From CAYLZW01 sp964388085 (GTDB lineage: Bacteria > Myxococcota > UBA727 > CAYLZW01), in the NCBI GenBank assembly GCA_964388085.1, contig CAYLZW010000005.1, positions 1-64,000 on the forward strand: a stretch of 64,000 nucleotides of DNA, in the 5' to 3' direction. The position numbers and the translations under genes were made by a program. The notes under the pieces were generated by a model, which saw only the letters and a program-made list of their open reading frames with translations, ran no database searches and was not told where the DNA came from. Below, piece after piece: positions 47,857-56,976 of the stretch; the first letter of the stretch is position 1, and each line of letters begins with the position of its first letter.

Positions 47857-50800
47857 TCAGTACTCGAACAGTCTGTATTTCAGGCGCCCCTCGAGGTTCG
47901 ACTCGGTGTTGCCGACGAGCTCGTCCTCCTCGCTCGAGAGCTCCGTCTCGAGAAAGAGCTCGCCGTCGCCCGGCGGGAGGTGATCGAAGAGCAAAAAGCG
48001 CAAGCGCAGGTTGCTGGCGTTCAGCGCCGCGCGATCGCCGATGCCGGCGCCGGTGCCGGCCTCCCAGGTGTACAGCGGGGCCTCGCCCTCGAAGACGACG
48101 CGCCGGCCGAGCTGCCAGCGCACGTCGGTGCCGAGGCGGCCGGACTCGACGAAGAGGTTGAACTGGATCTCGCCGCCGAAAGAGTCGGCGATGGCGTCCT
48201 CGATCTGCTGCGTGAAGCCGGACGCGAACAGCTGCCCGGTGAAGGCGCGCACGGCCGCGTTGGTCGGATCCCCGAGGCCCCGCTCGGCCTCGCATTGCGC
48301 GAGACGTTGACCGAAGAGAACGTTCATCAGCAGATCGAAGCGCGTGTGACGCTCTCCGGTCTCGGCTTCGAGATCGAGCTGGACCTCCTCGGTGCTCTCG
48401 CCGGTGAGCGACAAGAGCACCGGCAGGTCGGTCTCACAGCCGGTCCTGCCCGGCGGCAGCTCGGCCCGCGCCGTGAGGTTGATGCGAGGCTCGAGCGCCG
48501 CGCGCTCCTGGGGGAACTCGATCTGCGAGTCGACGATCTCAAAGCGCGCGGTCGGGAAGGTGAGCGATCCCTCGACGATCTCGAGCGCGCCGCTCAGCGC
48601 CGGCACACGCAGCGTGTTGCTGAGCTTCAGGCTGCCCGTGAGCGCTGCGTCCATGGGGAAGGTGACGATGTCGGCGCGCACCTCGAAGTCGCGCACGTCG
48701 ACGTCCACGTTGAGCGCGAGATCGGCGAGGCCGAAGGGCGCCAGCGTCTGGTACAGCGGCGTGCTCGGTCGCTCGGGGCTCGCCAGCACGAAGTTGTCGA
48801 GCAGCTCGAAGCGCTCGCGGTAGAGCCCGTCGGTGATCTCGATGAGACCCCGCAGCAGCGGCTCTCCGGCGCGCTCCTCGAGGCGCAGGTTGAACGCCGC
48901 CTCGACCCTGCTGCGGTCACGCCGCGCGCTGATGCCTTCGCCCCGCGCGACCAGATCGAAGCCCGTGAGCTTGCTGACCTCGAGCCCTGCGTCGGTGGCC
49001 GACAACAGCACGGTGAACGCGCCTTCGAGCGAGCCCTCGCCCCCGCCGATGGCGACCTGTAGATCGTCGATGGTGATGCGCTCCGCCGTGGTCCGCTCCC
49101 CCGCGGCCGGGATGGGCTCGAACGCGAGGCGCCCGCTCCTCAGCTCCATGCGGTCTCGCAGCGAGCGCAAGGTGATGGCCGCGCCGGGGCCCGGCGTGAT
49201 GTGTCCGCTCACCGCGGGCACGCCGTTCTCGATCACGATCTCGATGCCGGCGAAGACGGTGCCGGAGGCCTGCGTGACCTCGGCGCTGTACAGCTTCGCG
49301 AGCGCGAGCAGCACGGTGCCGTCGACCTTGAGGCGTACGTCGCCGGGGCCGGCGTAGCCCGCTACGGTGACCTCGCTGTCGCCGACGGAGAAGCGCACGG
49401 GCTCCTCGAGGAACACCTTGTTCCGCTCGAAGCGCAGCCGCGCGGAGCGCTCCAGCACCGCGGGCGGCGTGTCCGCCAGATCGATGGTGGCCGCGAGCAG
49501 CGAGGCGTCGCCGCTCACCTCGACGGACGCCTCCGCCCCTGCTTTCACGACGCTGGCGCGACCGGTGGCCACGAGCGACACGTCGGCGTCGAGCTCGCGC
49601 AGCGCGGGCACGAAGCGCTCGAGGTTGGCCTCGTCGACGTAGCCGCGCAGCTCGAGCGCGAACGCCTCCTGCTCGAGGTCGACGCGGCCGGTGGCGCGCA
49701 GCCACACCCGCTCGCTGCCGCCGCAGGGGCTGACCGTGACCTCGGCGCCGCCCGGAAAGGCGCAGAGCAGGGCGTCGAGCTGCCGGTCGACGAGGTCGCC
49801 CGCGAAGAACAGCCCGCCTTGCGAGCGCATGCGGCGCATCTCGTCGGCGCGCGAGAGCGCGGCGCTGCCGCCGGCGGCTGCGCGCCCTGACGCCGGCGGC
49901 GCGGCGCTCACCTCTTCGTCGGACTGGGTCTCCTGGTCGAGGAACACGAGCTCCGGCACGCGGAGGCGCACCTTCAAGTCCGGGTTCCGCACGGGGCCGG
50001 ACGCGCGAATGACCCCGTCGACGAGCCCGGCGGCGGCCGGGAACGCGTCCGTCCCGAGCAGCGCGGGGGCCATCTCGAGCCACGGCTGCAGGTCGGCGTC
50101 GACGAGGCGAAGCAGCGCGTTCACGCGCTCCCGATCGATGTCGTAGGCGGCCCGCAGCTTGATAAGGCCGCGCGGACCGACGAGGCGGCCGCTCAGCTCG
50201 ACGACACGCGCGCGCTCGCCGGCGTCGTCCCCCGCGACCGTGCGCACGCGCGCGAACAGGGGGCCATCGCCGAGCGGCGCCCCGCGCAGCATCAGATCCT
50301 CGGCAGAGAGCCAGGCCAGCACCTCGGGGCCTTCGGCGGTGCCGTCGAGCCGGACGCGTCCGCGCGCGCGACCGGCCAACGCCAGCTCCTTGGCGGCGGC
50401 GACGCGGGAGAGGTCATTCAGCTCGACCAGCACCGCGCCGCCGAGCGCCAGGTCATCGAAGCGGAGCGTGAGCGCGCCGTCGGCGATGAGCCGGCCGATG
50501 GGGCCGATGACCTCGAGGGTCTGCACGCGCAGGAGATCGCGCGTGACGAGCATGCGCGTCCGTACGTCGCCGAGCTGCTCTCCCTCGAGAGACGCGCCGG
50601 CGGCAGTGCCGCTGACGGAGACGATGGGGTGCTGCGGCGTGCCGCTCAAGGAGGCCAGCAGCGAGACCTCTCCCGTCGCGCGCAGCTCCCCGTCAGCGCC
50701 GAGCCTGACGCGCGCGAGCTGCGCGCCCGTCACCTCGATCTCACCGCTGAGCGCTTGCGCGCCGCCCTTTCTCGTCGGCAGCCGCACGTTCACGCGCGCG

Positions 50801-52467
50801 CGCGCGCTCCCGCCCGCGGCGGATCCCCGGATGTCCGCGAGCCGTACCTGCTCGGCGCTCGCCGTGAGCTTCGCCGTCAAGCCGCGCAGCGGGACGCCGA
50901 AGACGTCGGCCTTGGGCGCCGCCAACGCGCCGCTGACGACGACCTTCGCGAAGGGACCGGCCAGCGAGCCCTCGAACGAGGCGGTCTCCACGTCGAGCCG
51001 CTCCGGCAGGTCCGGGAGCCAGCGCGCCGGCGCGTCCGCCGAGGCGCTGAGGCGCAGGTCGACGCGCTCTTCTTTGATCAGCACGCCGCCGGACACGCTG
51101 GCGCGGACGCCCTTTCCCGTCAGCTCCGCGCTCTCCACGCGTACGAGCTCGTCGTTGATCGACAGACGGGAGACCACCTGCAGCGGAGAGGGCGGCGTCA
51201 CGTCGGCAAAGCGCAGGCCGCGCGCGCTCAACGTCGACGTCAACAGGAGCGGGCCGTCGTCGAGCGCGAAGGTGCCGACCAGCCGGTAGCTGCCCGCCAG
51301 CGTCGCTCTCGGGCCGTCGTCGAGCTTCGCGGGCGCGAGCGCGAGGCGCAGGGGCAGCGCCTCGACGCGTCCCTCGAGGTCGAGCGTGCGCGGCGTGAAC
51401 AGCACCGTACCGCGGCCGCTCAACGTCGCCGCTCCCGAGCGCAGCGTCGCAGAGAGGATGCGCGCGCGCTCCTCGGTGACGACCACCTCGCCCGTGCCCG
51501 AGTCGATCGGATAGTCGAAGGCGCGGAAGCTCTCGAAGCTCCCCTTGGCGCCGACGCTCGGCTCTCGAAACGAGCCGGTGACCGTGACGTTGGCGTCGAG
51601 CGCCGGGAGCTCGAACGGCAGTCGCTCGAGCCGCTCGGGCCAGGTGCCCTTCGGCGCGACGACGCGGCCCTGCAGGTTCAGGCGACCGGCGCCGGCCCAG
51701 GAGAGCGAGCCCCCGCCGCGCACCTCGGCGCCGCTCGCGCTGCCGCGCGCGTTCGTGACCTCGAGCCGATCGTTCACGACGCGGACGCGCTCGACGCGCA
51801 CGGCGCCGAAGGGCACCCCGAGCTCGGCGAGGTCGACGCGCCCGGCGGCGGCCGTGAGCTGCCGCGCCATGAGCACGACGGTGCGCTGCTGCAGGTCGAC
51901 GTCCACCCGCGCGCGACCGTCGATGTCGCGCGCGCTGACGCGCACGCCGTCAGGGTTCTCGAACGAGAAGCGGCCGTCGCTGACGCGCACGTCCTTCAGG
52001 CGGATGTCGACGTCGGGCGGCCCCTTGTTGTCGCCCTTGCTGCGGTCCTTCGGGGACAGCGCCTCGATGAGGTTCAGCGTGCCGTCGTCCGCTTGCGCCA
52101 GCTCCAGCACCGGGCGCTCGAGGACCAGCTCCTCGATGACGACGTTGCCCGTCAGCAAGGGCGTGACCGCTACGTCGGCGCGCGCGCGCTCGATGCGGGC
52201 GACGGGCTGGCCGCGCGGGTCGAGCAGCACCGCGTCCTCGAGAAAGAGCGTGCCAGGCGGGCTGTAGCGGATGCGCGCGGGGCGGATGGTGCCGCGGATG
52301 ACGTCGTTGATGGCGTCCACGAACAAGCGCGGGATGCGCTCGCTGAGCTGCGCGCGCCAAGGCGATGTCGCCGGCGCGGGCAGCTCGTCGGCCGGCACGC
52401 CGAGGCCGCCTGCCAGCAGCGTCAACAGGGGGAGGGCGGCCACGCGCACGGGTGGGAACTGTGCCAC
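47857..52467 (-). CDS. tamB: TamB-like inner-membrane-anchored translocation protein (DUF490)
   Basis: 1536 residues. The N-terminus has a hydrophobic segment (VAALPLLTLLAGGLGV). The rest is a long chain of beta strands with alternating hydrophobic residues, forming the bridge-like beta-taco of AsmA/TamB proteins (VVIEELVLERPVLELAQADD; IRLKDVRVSDGRFSFENPDG). The C-terminal DUF490 part (about 1270-1536) contains LTGSLKLSNTLRVPALSGAL, then FEIVDSQIEFPQERAALEPR and the FNLFVESGRLGTDVRWQLGR end. It should span the periplasm and pass outer-membrane proteins or phospholipids to its Omp85 partner. It precedes that gene, the reverse of the E. coli order. The start is GTG at 52467; the ribosome binding site is weak. 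Confidence 0.9.
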   Translation of the reverse strand: MAQFPPVRVAALPLLTLLAGGLGVPADELPAPATSPWRAQLSERIPRLFVDAINDVIRGTIRPARIRYSPPGTLFLEDAVLLDPRGQPVARIERARADVAVTPLLTGNVVIEELVLERPVLELAQADDGTLNLIEALSPKDRSKGDNKGPPDVDIRLKDVRVSDGRFSFENPDGVRVSARDIDGRARVDVDLQQRTVVLMARQLTAAAGRVDLAELGVPFGAVRVERVRVVNDRLEVTNARGSASGAEVRGGGSLSWAGAGRLNLQGRVVAPKGTWPERLERLPFELPALDANVTVTGSFREPSVGAKGSFESFRAFDYPIDSGTGEVVVTEERARILSATLRSGAATLSGRGTVLFTPRTLDLEGRVEALPLRLALAPAKLDDGPRATLAGSYRLVGTFALDDGPLLLTSTLSARGLRFADVTPPSPLQVVSRLSINDELVRVESAELTGKGVRASVSGGVLIKEERVDLRLSASADAPARWLPDLPERLDVETASFEGSLAGPFAKVVVSGALAAPKADVFGVPLRGLTAKLTASAEQVRLADIRGSAAGGSARARVNVRLPTRKGGAQALSGEIEVTGAQLARVRLGADGELRATGEVSLLASLSGTPQHPIVSVSGTAAGASLEGEQLGDVRTRMLVTRDLLRVQTLEVIGPIGRLIADGALTLRFDDLALGGAVLVELNDLSRVAAAKELALAGRARGRVRLDGTAEGPEVLAWLSAEDLMLRGAPLGDGPLFARVRTVAGDDAGERARVVELSGRLVGPRGLIKLRAAYDIDRERVNALLRLVDADLQPWLEMAPALLGTDAFPAAAGLVDGVIRASGPVRNPDLKVRLRVPELVFLDQETQSDEEVSAAPPASGRAAAGGSAALSRADEMRRMRSQGGLFFAGDLVDRQLDALLCAFPGGAEVTVSPCGGSERVWLRATGRVDLEQEAFALELRGYVDEANLERFVPALRELDADVSLVATGRASVVKAGAEASVEVSGDASLLAATIDLADTPPAVLERSARLRFERNKVFLEEPVRFSVGDSEVTVAGYAGPGDVRLKVDGTVLLALAKLYSAEVTQASGTVFAGIEIVIENGVPAVSGHITPGPGAAITLRSLRDRMELRSGRLAFEPIPAAGERTTAERITIDDLQVAIGGGEGSLEGAFTVLLSATDAGLEVSKLTGFDLVARGEGISARRDRSRVEAAFNLRLEERAGEPLLRGLIEITDGLYRERFELLDNFVLASPERPSTPLYQTLAPFGLADLALNVDVDVRDFEVRADIVTFPMDAALTGSLKLSNTLRVPALSGALEIVEGSLTFPTARFEIVDSQIEFPQERAALEPRINLTARAELPPGRTGCETDLPVLLSLTGESTEEVQLDLEAETGERHTRFDLLMNVLFGQRLAQCEAERGLGDPTNAAVRAFTGQLFASGFTQQIEDAIADSFGGEIQFNLFVESGRLGTDVRWQLGRRVVFEGEAPLYTWEAGTGAGIGDRAALNASNLRLRFLLFDHLPPGDGELFLETELSSEEDELVGNTESNLEGRLKYRLFEY

Positions 52468-52527
52468 GGTAAAGCGCGCCTTCCAGAAGAAGAATGACCC
52501 AGGCGCGGGCGCCCAGAGCGCAATCCC

Positions 52528-52556
52528 TTGAGCAGAAGCGCGCGTCCGCGTAACGA
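52528..52556 (+). promoter_or_regulatory. Possible promoter of ddl
   Basis: TTGAGC at 52528 and TAACGA at 52551 are 17 bases apart, about 63 bases before the ATG. Weak match. Confidence 0.25.
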
Positions 52557-52618
52557 CGAGGAGCGGAGGAGGCCGCTCGAGGGTTGTCCTCGTCGTTCAC
52601 GGCCCCGCGGAGGCGCGC

Positions 52619-53755
52619 ATGGCAAAGGTCGGCTTGGTCTTCGGCGGCAGGAGCGTCGAGCACCTCGTCAGCGTGCAGTCGGCACGTACGGTGGCGCAGG
52701 GGCTCGCGGCGGCCGGACACGAGGTGGTGCCCCTCGGTATCGCCGAGGACGGCAGCTGGGTGACGCGCGCGCGCGCCGAAGCAGCGCTCGCCGGCGAACG
52801 CAGCGCGCTGCCGCCGAACGACACGGCTGTAGAGCCCGCGGATGCATCGACGGCAGGCGGCGCCGCCGCAGCGCACTCTCTGCGTCGCTCCTTGGCGGGG
52901 CTGCTCGAGGCCGACATCGACGTCGTCTTCCCCATCGTGCACGGCACCTTCGGCGAGGACGGCACGCTGCAAGGCCTCTGCGAGATGCTCGACGTCCCCT
53001 ACGTCGGCGCCGGGGTGGCCGCCAGCGCCATCGCCATGGACAAGCTGCTCTGCAAGCGCGTGCTCGAGGCCAGCGGCATCCCCGTGGTCGAGTACGCGGT
53101 GGTGCACGGCCCCGCTTTCGAGCGCGACCCGGCCGGCGCGCTCGCCGCGGTGCAGGGGCTCGCCTACCCGCTGTTCGTCAAGCCGAGCGTCGGCGGCTCC
53201 AGCGTCGGCATCCAGCGCGTCGCGGCCGCGCGTGACCTCGAGGCGGCCGTGCGACACGCGCTCGGCTTCCATGACGTCGTCGTCATCGAGCGCGGCGTCG
53301 TCGGCCGCGAGCTCGAGTGCGCGGTGCTCGGCTACCGGACGCTCGAGGCCTCGGTGGTGGGCGAGATCGTCCCCGGACGCGACTTCTACGACTACGAGGA
53401 CAAATACCTCGGCGACAGCGCGAAGCTGCTCGCGCCCGCCCCGCTCGGCGACGAGGTCGGCGCCGCGCTGCGCGAGATGGCCACGCGGGCGTTCGCGGCC
53501 ATCGGCGGCGAGGGCATGGCGCGCGTGGACTTCTTCCTCGAGGGAGAGGACCGCCTCTACATCAACGAGATCAACACGCTGCCCGGGTTCACCCGCATCT
53601 CGATGTACCCGCGCCTTTGGGGCCTCACGGGCTTGCCGCTCGAACAGCTCACCGACCGGCTGGTGCGCCTCGCGCTCGAACGACACGACGCTCGACGTCG
53701 CTACGACGGCGCCGTGCACGGCTGGGTGGCGGAGATCAACGCTCGCGCTCGCTGA
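52619..53755 (+). CDS. ddl: D-alanine--D-alanine ligase
   Basis: 378 residues. The N-terminal GLVFGGRSVEHLVSVQSA has the conserved Ser/Glu of the first D-Ala site. VFPIVHGTFGEDGTLQGLCE follows, then YPLFVKPSVGGSSVGIQRV (ATP-grasp lid), DFYDYEDKYL and FFLEGEDRLYINEINTLPG (metal ligands Glu/Asn). It makes D-Ala-D-Ala for peptidoglycan. GGAGG precedes the ATG at 52619. It is divergent from tamB, and its last 20 bases overlap the end of the convergent O-antigen-ligase-like gene. Confidence 0.95.
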   Translation: MAKVGLVFGGRSVEHLVSVQSARTVAQGLAAAGHEVVPLGIAEDGSWVTRARAEAALAGERSALPPNDTAVEPADASTAGGAAAAHSLRRSLAGLLEADIDVVFPIVHGTFGEDGTLQGLCEMLDVPYVGAGVAASAIAMDKLLCKRVLEASGIPVVEYAVVHGPAFERDPAGALAAVQGLAYPLFVKPSVGGSSVGIQRVAAARDLEAAVRHALGFHDVVVIERGVVGRELECAVLGYRTLEASVVGEIVPGRDFYDYEDKYLGDSAKLLAPAPLGDEVGAALREMATRAFAAIGGEGMARVDFFLEGEDRLYINEINTLPGFTRISMYPRLWGLTGLPLEQLTDRLVRLALERHDARRRYDGAVHGWVAEINARAR

Positions 53756-55547
53756 TCTTCCAGAGCTCCGCTGCCTGCTGGTACTCGGGCAGCCGCGGAT
53801 CGTTCGTCTCGCTGGCGATGCGCAGCCGAAGTCGGTGCGCCTCCGGCGAGCCGGGATCGATCGCGAGCGCTTGGTTCAGCGCGCGCGTGACACCGGCTTC
53901 GTCTCCGAGGCGATGCGCGAGCAGCGCGGCGAGCACGGCGACGTCGGCGGGCGGGTGCGCGCGCTCTACGTCGAGGAACGTCCGCGTGTGCTGCACCGCC
54001 GTCGCGCACTGCTCCGCGCGGCAGCTCGCCAGCGCGCCTCGTAACAGCCGCGCTTCGATGACGGCCGCGTGGGGATCGCTCGTCATGCGGGCGGCGTAGG
54101 CTCGTACCCGCTCGACGTCGCGCGGCTCGATCACGTTGCCGAGCGTGAAGGGCTCGAGCGCGGCCGCGCGCCAGTTGCCGATGACCGCGCCGCTCGCCGC
54201 CACCAGCAAGAGCAGGACGAGCACCAGCGAGGCGAGCGCCGTGCGTCGTCGCGCGGTCGCCGGCAGGGCGCCCTCCGCCAGCACCGGCCCGTCGCGCTGT
54301 GCGTCGACCCACGCGACGCCGAGCAGCACCGCGAACGAGGAGGCGGTGGCGGCGATCTGCAGATCGTAGTCGTAGGCGGCGCGCGCCAGCAGCGCGAACA
54401 CCCCCGCGAGCACGACGTCACGCGAGCGATCGGGGCGACCCGAGAGCCGGCTGCGCAGCAGCAGCAGCGCGCCCCCGACGACGACCAGCGAGAGCGCCGC
54501 GCCGAACAGCACCCCGCCCTCGACCAGCGTCTGCACGACGAAGCTGTGCGCGTAGCGGGTGACGTTGGTGTCCGCCGAGCGCTCGGCGAGATACGCTGGC
54601 GCGAAGCGCCCGAAGCCGACGCCGGTCCAAAGATGGTGCGCGAGCACGTCGAGGCCGACGCGCCAGTTGTCGAGGCGCTCGCCGGCCGAGCGCAGCAGCT
54701 GCGGGACGCCGCGGCCGAGCCCCACGACGAGCAGCACGGGCACCACGAGGGCGCCGAACAGGGCGAGCAAGGCGGCCGGTCCTCGCAGCCCCCGCACGAC
54801 GACGACGAAGAAGTACACGGCGAACAGCACGCCCGCCGCGAGGGCGCCGCCGGCAGAGCGGCTGAGCACGAGACCGAGGGCGCACACGAGCGTCGGCGCC
54901 AGCGCGCCGGCCTTCCACCACGCGGACCGCGCCGTCGCTCCTCGCGAGGAAGCGAGCGCGAGCCCGGCCACGATGCCCGCCAAGGCGAGGGCAGCCATGA
55001 GGTCGGGCGAGAGCGTGAGGCCGAACGGGCGACCGTCCACGAGCGTGGCCACCTGGCGGGCGCTGAGCCCGAGCTCATCGTGGCGGGCGATGGCGTCGGG
55101 CCAGGTGATGAAGCGCTGTACCGCGGCGGTCAGCGACGACAGCGCGCCACCCGTGAGGACGGCAGCGAGCGCGGCCCTGCGGCCGCTAGCGCCGAGGGCC
55201 GTGACGGCCAGGAAGGCTGCCAGCGCGCAAAACGGCGCGGAGAGCGACAACAGCGAGACCAGCGGATGCCAGGACAGCGCGGCGCTCGCGAGCAGCGCCA
55301 AAGCGATCATCGCCGCCGGGCCGAAGGGCGCCGGCAGCACCAGCGGTCGATCGAGCCGGAGCGCGAGCCCGACGACGACGAGGAAGCCGAGACCGAACAG
55401 CGCGTCCACGGGATCGGGCGCGTGGTCCGAGTGCAAAAGGCGCGCGGACACGAGGCCGAAGAGCGCGAGCGCGAGCAGCCCGAAGGCGCGCGACGATCGT
55501 GTGCTCGCGGCGGCCGCGCTGGTCGTTGTGGCGGAGGGCTCGTGCAC
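53736..55547 (-). CDS. O-antigen ligase/Wzy-like membrane protein with helical tail
   Basis: 603 residues. About twelve membrane helices lie from 15 to 440. The Wzy_C-type motif (NWRVGLDVLAHHLWTGVGFG, then FVVQTLVEGGVLFG) is in the usual large loop, with the conserved Arg and His of O-antigen ligases and polymerases. The last 150 residues are helical and TPR-like (NQALAIDPGSPEAHRLRLRI). It may join or polymerise surface polysaccharide; family members also glycosylate proteins. The start is GTG at 55547, two bases after the upstream stop; longer ORF readings run through the upstream gene in another frame. Confidence 0.82.
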   Translation of the reverse strand: MHEPSATTTSAAAASTRSSRAFGLLALALFGLVSARLLHSDHAPDPVDALFGLGFLVVVGLALRLDRPLVLPAPFGPAAMIALALLASAALSWHPLVSLLSLSAPFCALAAFLAVTALGASGRRAALAAVLTGGALSSLTAAVQRFITWPDAIARHDELGLSARQVATLVDGRPFGLTLSPDLMAALALAGIVAGLALASSRGATARSAWWKAGALAPTLVCALGLVLSRSAGGALAAGVLFAVYFFVVVVRGLRGPAALLALFGALVVPVLLVVGLGRGVPQLLRSAGERLDNWRVGLDVLAHHLWTGVGFGRFAPAYLAERSADTNVTRYAHSFVVQTLVEGGVLFGAALSLVVVGGALLLLRSRLSGRPDRSRDVVLAGVFALLARAAYDYDLQIAATASSFAVLLGVAWVDAQRDGPVLAEGALPATARRRTALASLVLVLLLLVAASGAVIGNWRAAALEPFTLGNVIEPRDVERVRAYAARMTSDPHAAVIEARLLRGALASCRAEQCATAVQHTRTFLDVERAHPPADVAVLAALLAHRLGDEAGVTRALNQALAIDPGSPEAHRLRLRIASETNDPRLPEYQQAAELWKISERER

Positions 55548-55549
55548 GG

Positions 55550-56539
55550 TCAGTTGGTCAGCGCGCCCTCGAGCGGCCCGCACGAGGTGACCTTGCCCGG
55601 GGCGGAGACGCCGACGCGGATGCCGAGGCGCTCGTCGTAGATGGGCAGCAGGACACGCAGCTCGGGGCGGCCCTTCTTCTTCGGGAACGTCCAGCGCTGC
55701 ACCTCGCCACACACGCACTTCTCCATGCCGCTCTTGTCGCCGAGGGTGCCGGTCTCGAGGAACTTGTCGCGGCAGCGCGTGAGCCCGACGTCGCGCGTCT
55801 TGGCGTAGGCCACCACCTGCGCCTCGTCGGTGCTCTGCAGCGAGACGGCCTTCGCGCGGCCGGAGAAGCGGGACTCTGGCCCGCCGCGCTCCGCGCGGAT
55901 CTTGCTCTCGTCGAGGAAACAGCCGCGCGAGGTGAGGGTCCCTTGCAGGGCGCCGGTCAGCTCGACGCTGGCGCCGGCGGCGGAAGAGAAGTCGAGCGCC
56001 TTCACGGTGCACGCGCACGCCGCCTCCCCGAGGGGCTCGTCGGCGAAGCTCTTGTCCGCGAGCGCGGCGTCGACGGCGGCGCGCAGCTCGGGCGCGGACG
56101 TTTTCGGCACGGCGCGCAACGAGTCCCAGGCGTCGACGAGCGCCTCACACGCCCGGCGGTGCGCCTCGAAGCGCTGCTCGTCGAGGTGGCGCGGCTTGGT
56201 CAGCGGCGTGTAGCTGGCGATGGTGCGCGCGCTCCGGAACGCGTCCTGTGCGGCGGCGACGCGCGCTTTGACGTCGACCGGGCTCGCCGGTGTCTTGCCC
56301 TTCGAGAGGGACAGATGCACCACGAGGCGACACGCGACGCCGTTCAGCTCGTGCGAGCGCAGCACGGCGTCACTGCACTCCTCTTTCATGCCGGCGTCGG
56401 CCAGCGCCTTCTCGACCTGCGCCCGGGGCGTCCTCTTGACCACCTCCCGGACGGCCTTCGGCTCCTCGAGCGCCCGACCGGCGAGGGCGGGCAGACTGAA
56501 GAGCGCGAGCGTGATGAGCATGAACGACGACGTCCTCAT
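55550..56539 (-). CDS. Secreted Cys-rich protein of unknown function
   Basis: 329 residues. A signal peptide (MRTSSFMLITLALFSLPALA) is followed by a helical part with Cys pairs (EECSDAV, RRACEAL) and a beta-rich second half (LGEAACACTVKALDFSSAAG; GDKSGMEKCVCGEVQRWTFP). The Cys spacing suggests disulfides. The protein ends PGKVTSCGPLEGALTN. No family recognised. The ATG at 56539 follows GAGGAGG. It lies directly upstream of the O-antigen-ligase-like gene (2-base gap), so the two are an operon. Confidence 0.75.
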   Translation of the reverse strand: MRTSSFMLITLALFSLPALAGRALEEPKAVREVVKRTPRAQVEKALADAGMKEECSDAVLRSHELNGVACRLVVHLSLSKGKTPASPVDVKARVAAAQDAFRSARTIASYTPLTKPRHLDEQRFEAHRRACEALVDAWDSLRAVPKTSAPELRAAVDAALADKSFADEPLGEAACACTVKALDFSSAAGASVELTGALQGTLTSRGCFLDESKIRAERGGPESRFSGRAKAVSLQSTDEAQVVAYAKTRDVGLTRCRDKFLETGTLGDKSGMEKCVCGEVQRWTFPKKKGRPELRVLLPIYDERLGIRVGVSAPGKVTSCGPLEGALTN

Positions 56540-56738
56540 GGCGCCTCCTCGTGGCAGCATAGACGAGACGCCGGCCGCGCGGGACGTCGACGTAGCGGGT
56601 GGCAGGGTCCGGGACACGCACCGCGTATCCGCCCGGTGCTCGTCACCCCCGTGCGCTTCGTCCCCGCTCGCGGCTCGTGCTCCTACAGCGTCGTCGGGAG
56701 GGGCGCGGCAGCAACACATGTGCCATAGCGGCGTGCGC

Positions 56739-56768
56739 TTGACCGGCTCGGTAGGCGCTCTTTATCGT
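56739..56768 (+). promoter_or_regulatory. Sigma-70-type promoter of the TPR-ATPase operon
   Basis: TTGACC and TATCGT are 18 bases apart. Both elements are close to consensus for such GC-rich DNA. The start site would be near 56775, giving a leader of about 200 bases. Confidence 0.4.
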
Positions 56769-56841
56769 CCAAAGTCCTACCCGCCTCCGACAGCGCGCCA
56801 GACCCGAGGGATCTCGCGCTTCTCCGGCGGCGGTGAGGGGT

Positions 56842-56915
56842 CCGCACCGCAGGTGCGGCGCGCCGTTCAGGTGCGGTTTGGGGTAGTGTGCCGCGCGGGG
56901 CCTTCCGCCCCGCGC
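56842..56915 (+). promoter_or_regulatory. Two stable hairpins in the TPR gene leader
   Basis: ccgcacc-gca-ggtgcgg (56842-56858) and gcgcggggc-cttcc-gccccgcgc (56893-56915) are perfect stems of 7 and 9 bp, 62 and more bases before the ATG at 56977. The second has no T-run, so a control element in the leader is as likely as attenuation. I do not recognise a riboswitch. Confidence 0.35.
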
Positions 56916-56976
56916 CTGGTTGTGGCGACGGCGCTGTCTGCGTCTTCGTTCGCGCTCGGTTGTCGAGCGCGAATCC

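Larger units (their letters stand above)
56540..56976. other. Divergent spacer with a promoter and structured leader
   Basis: These 437 bases lie between the secreted Cys-rich protein and the TPR scaffold gene. A sigma-70-type promoter (56739-56768) reads to the right. The transcribed leader of about 200 bases contains two hairpins (56842-56858 and 56893-56915) and the 9-mer caggtgcgg twice (56850 and 56868). No gene seen. Confidence 0.5.

Noticed and set aside
50629..52497. A 622-residue plus-strand frame
   Set aside because: Antisense to tamB, Arg/Ala/His-rich, without any recognisable fold.
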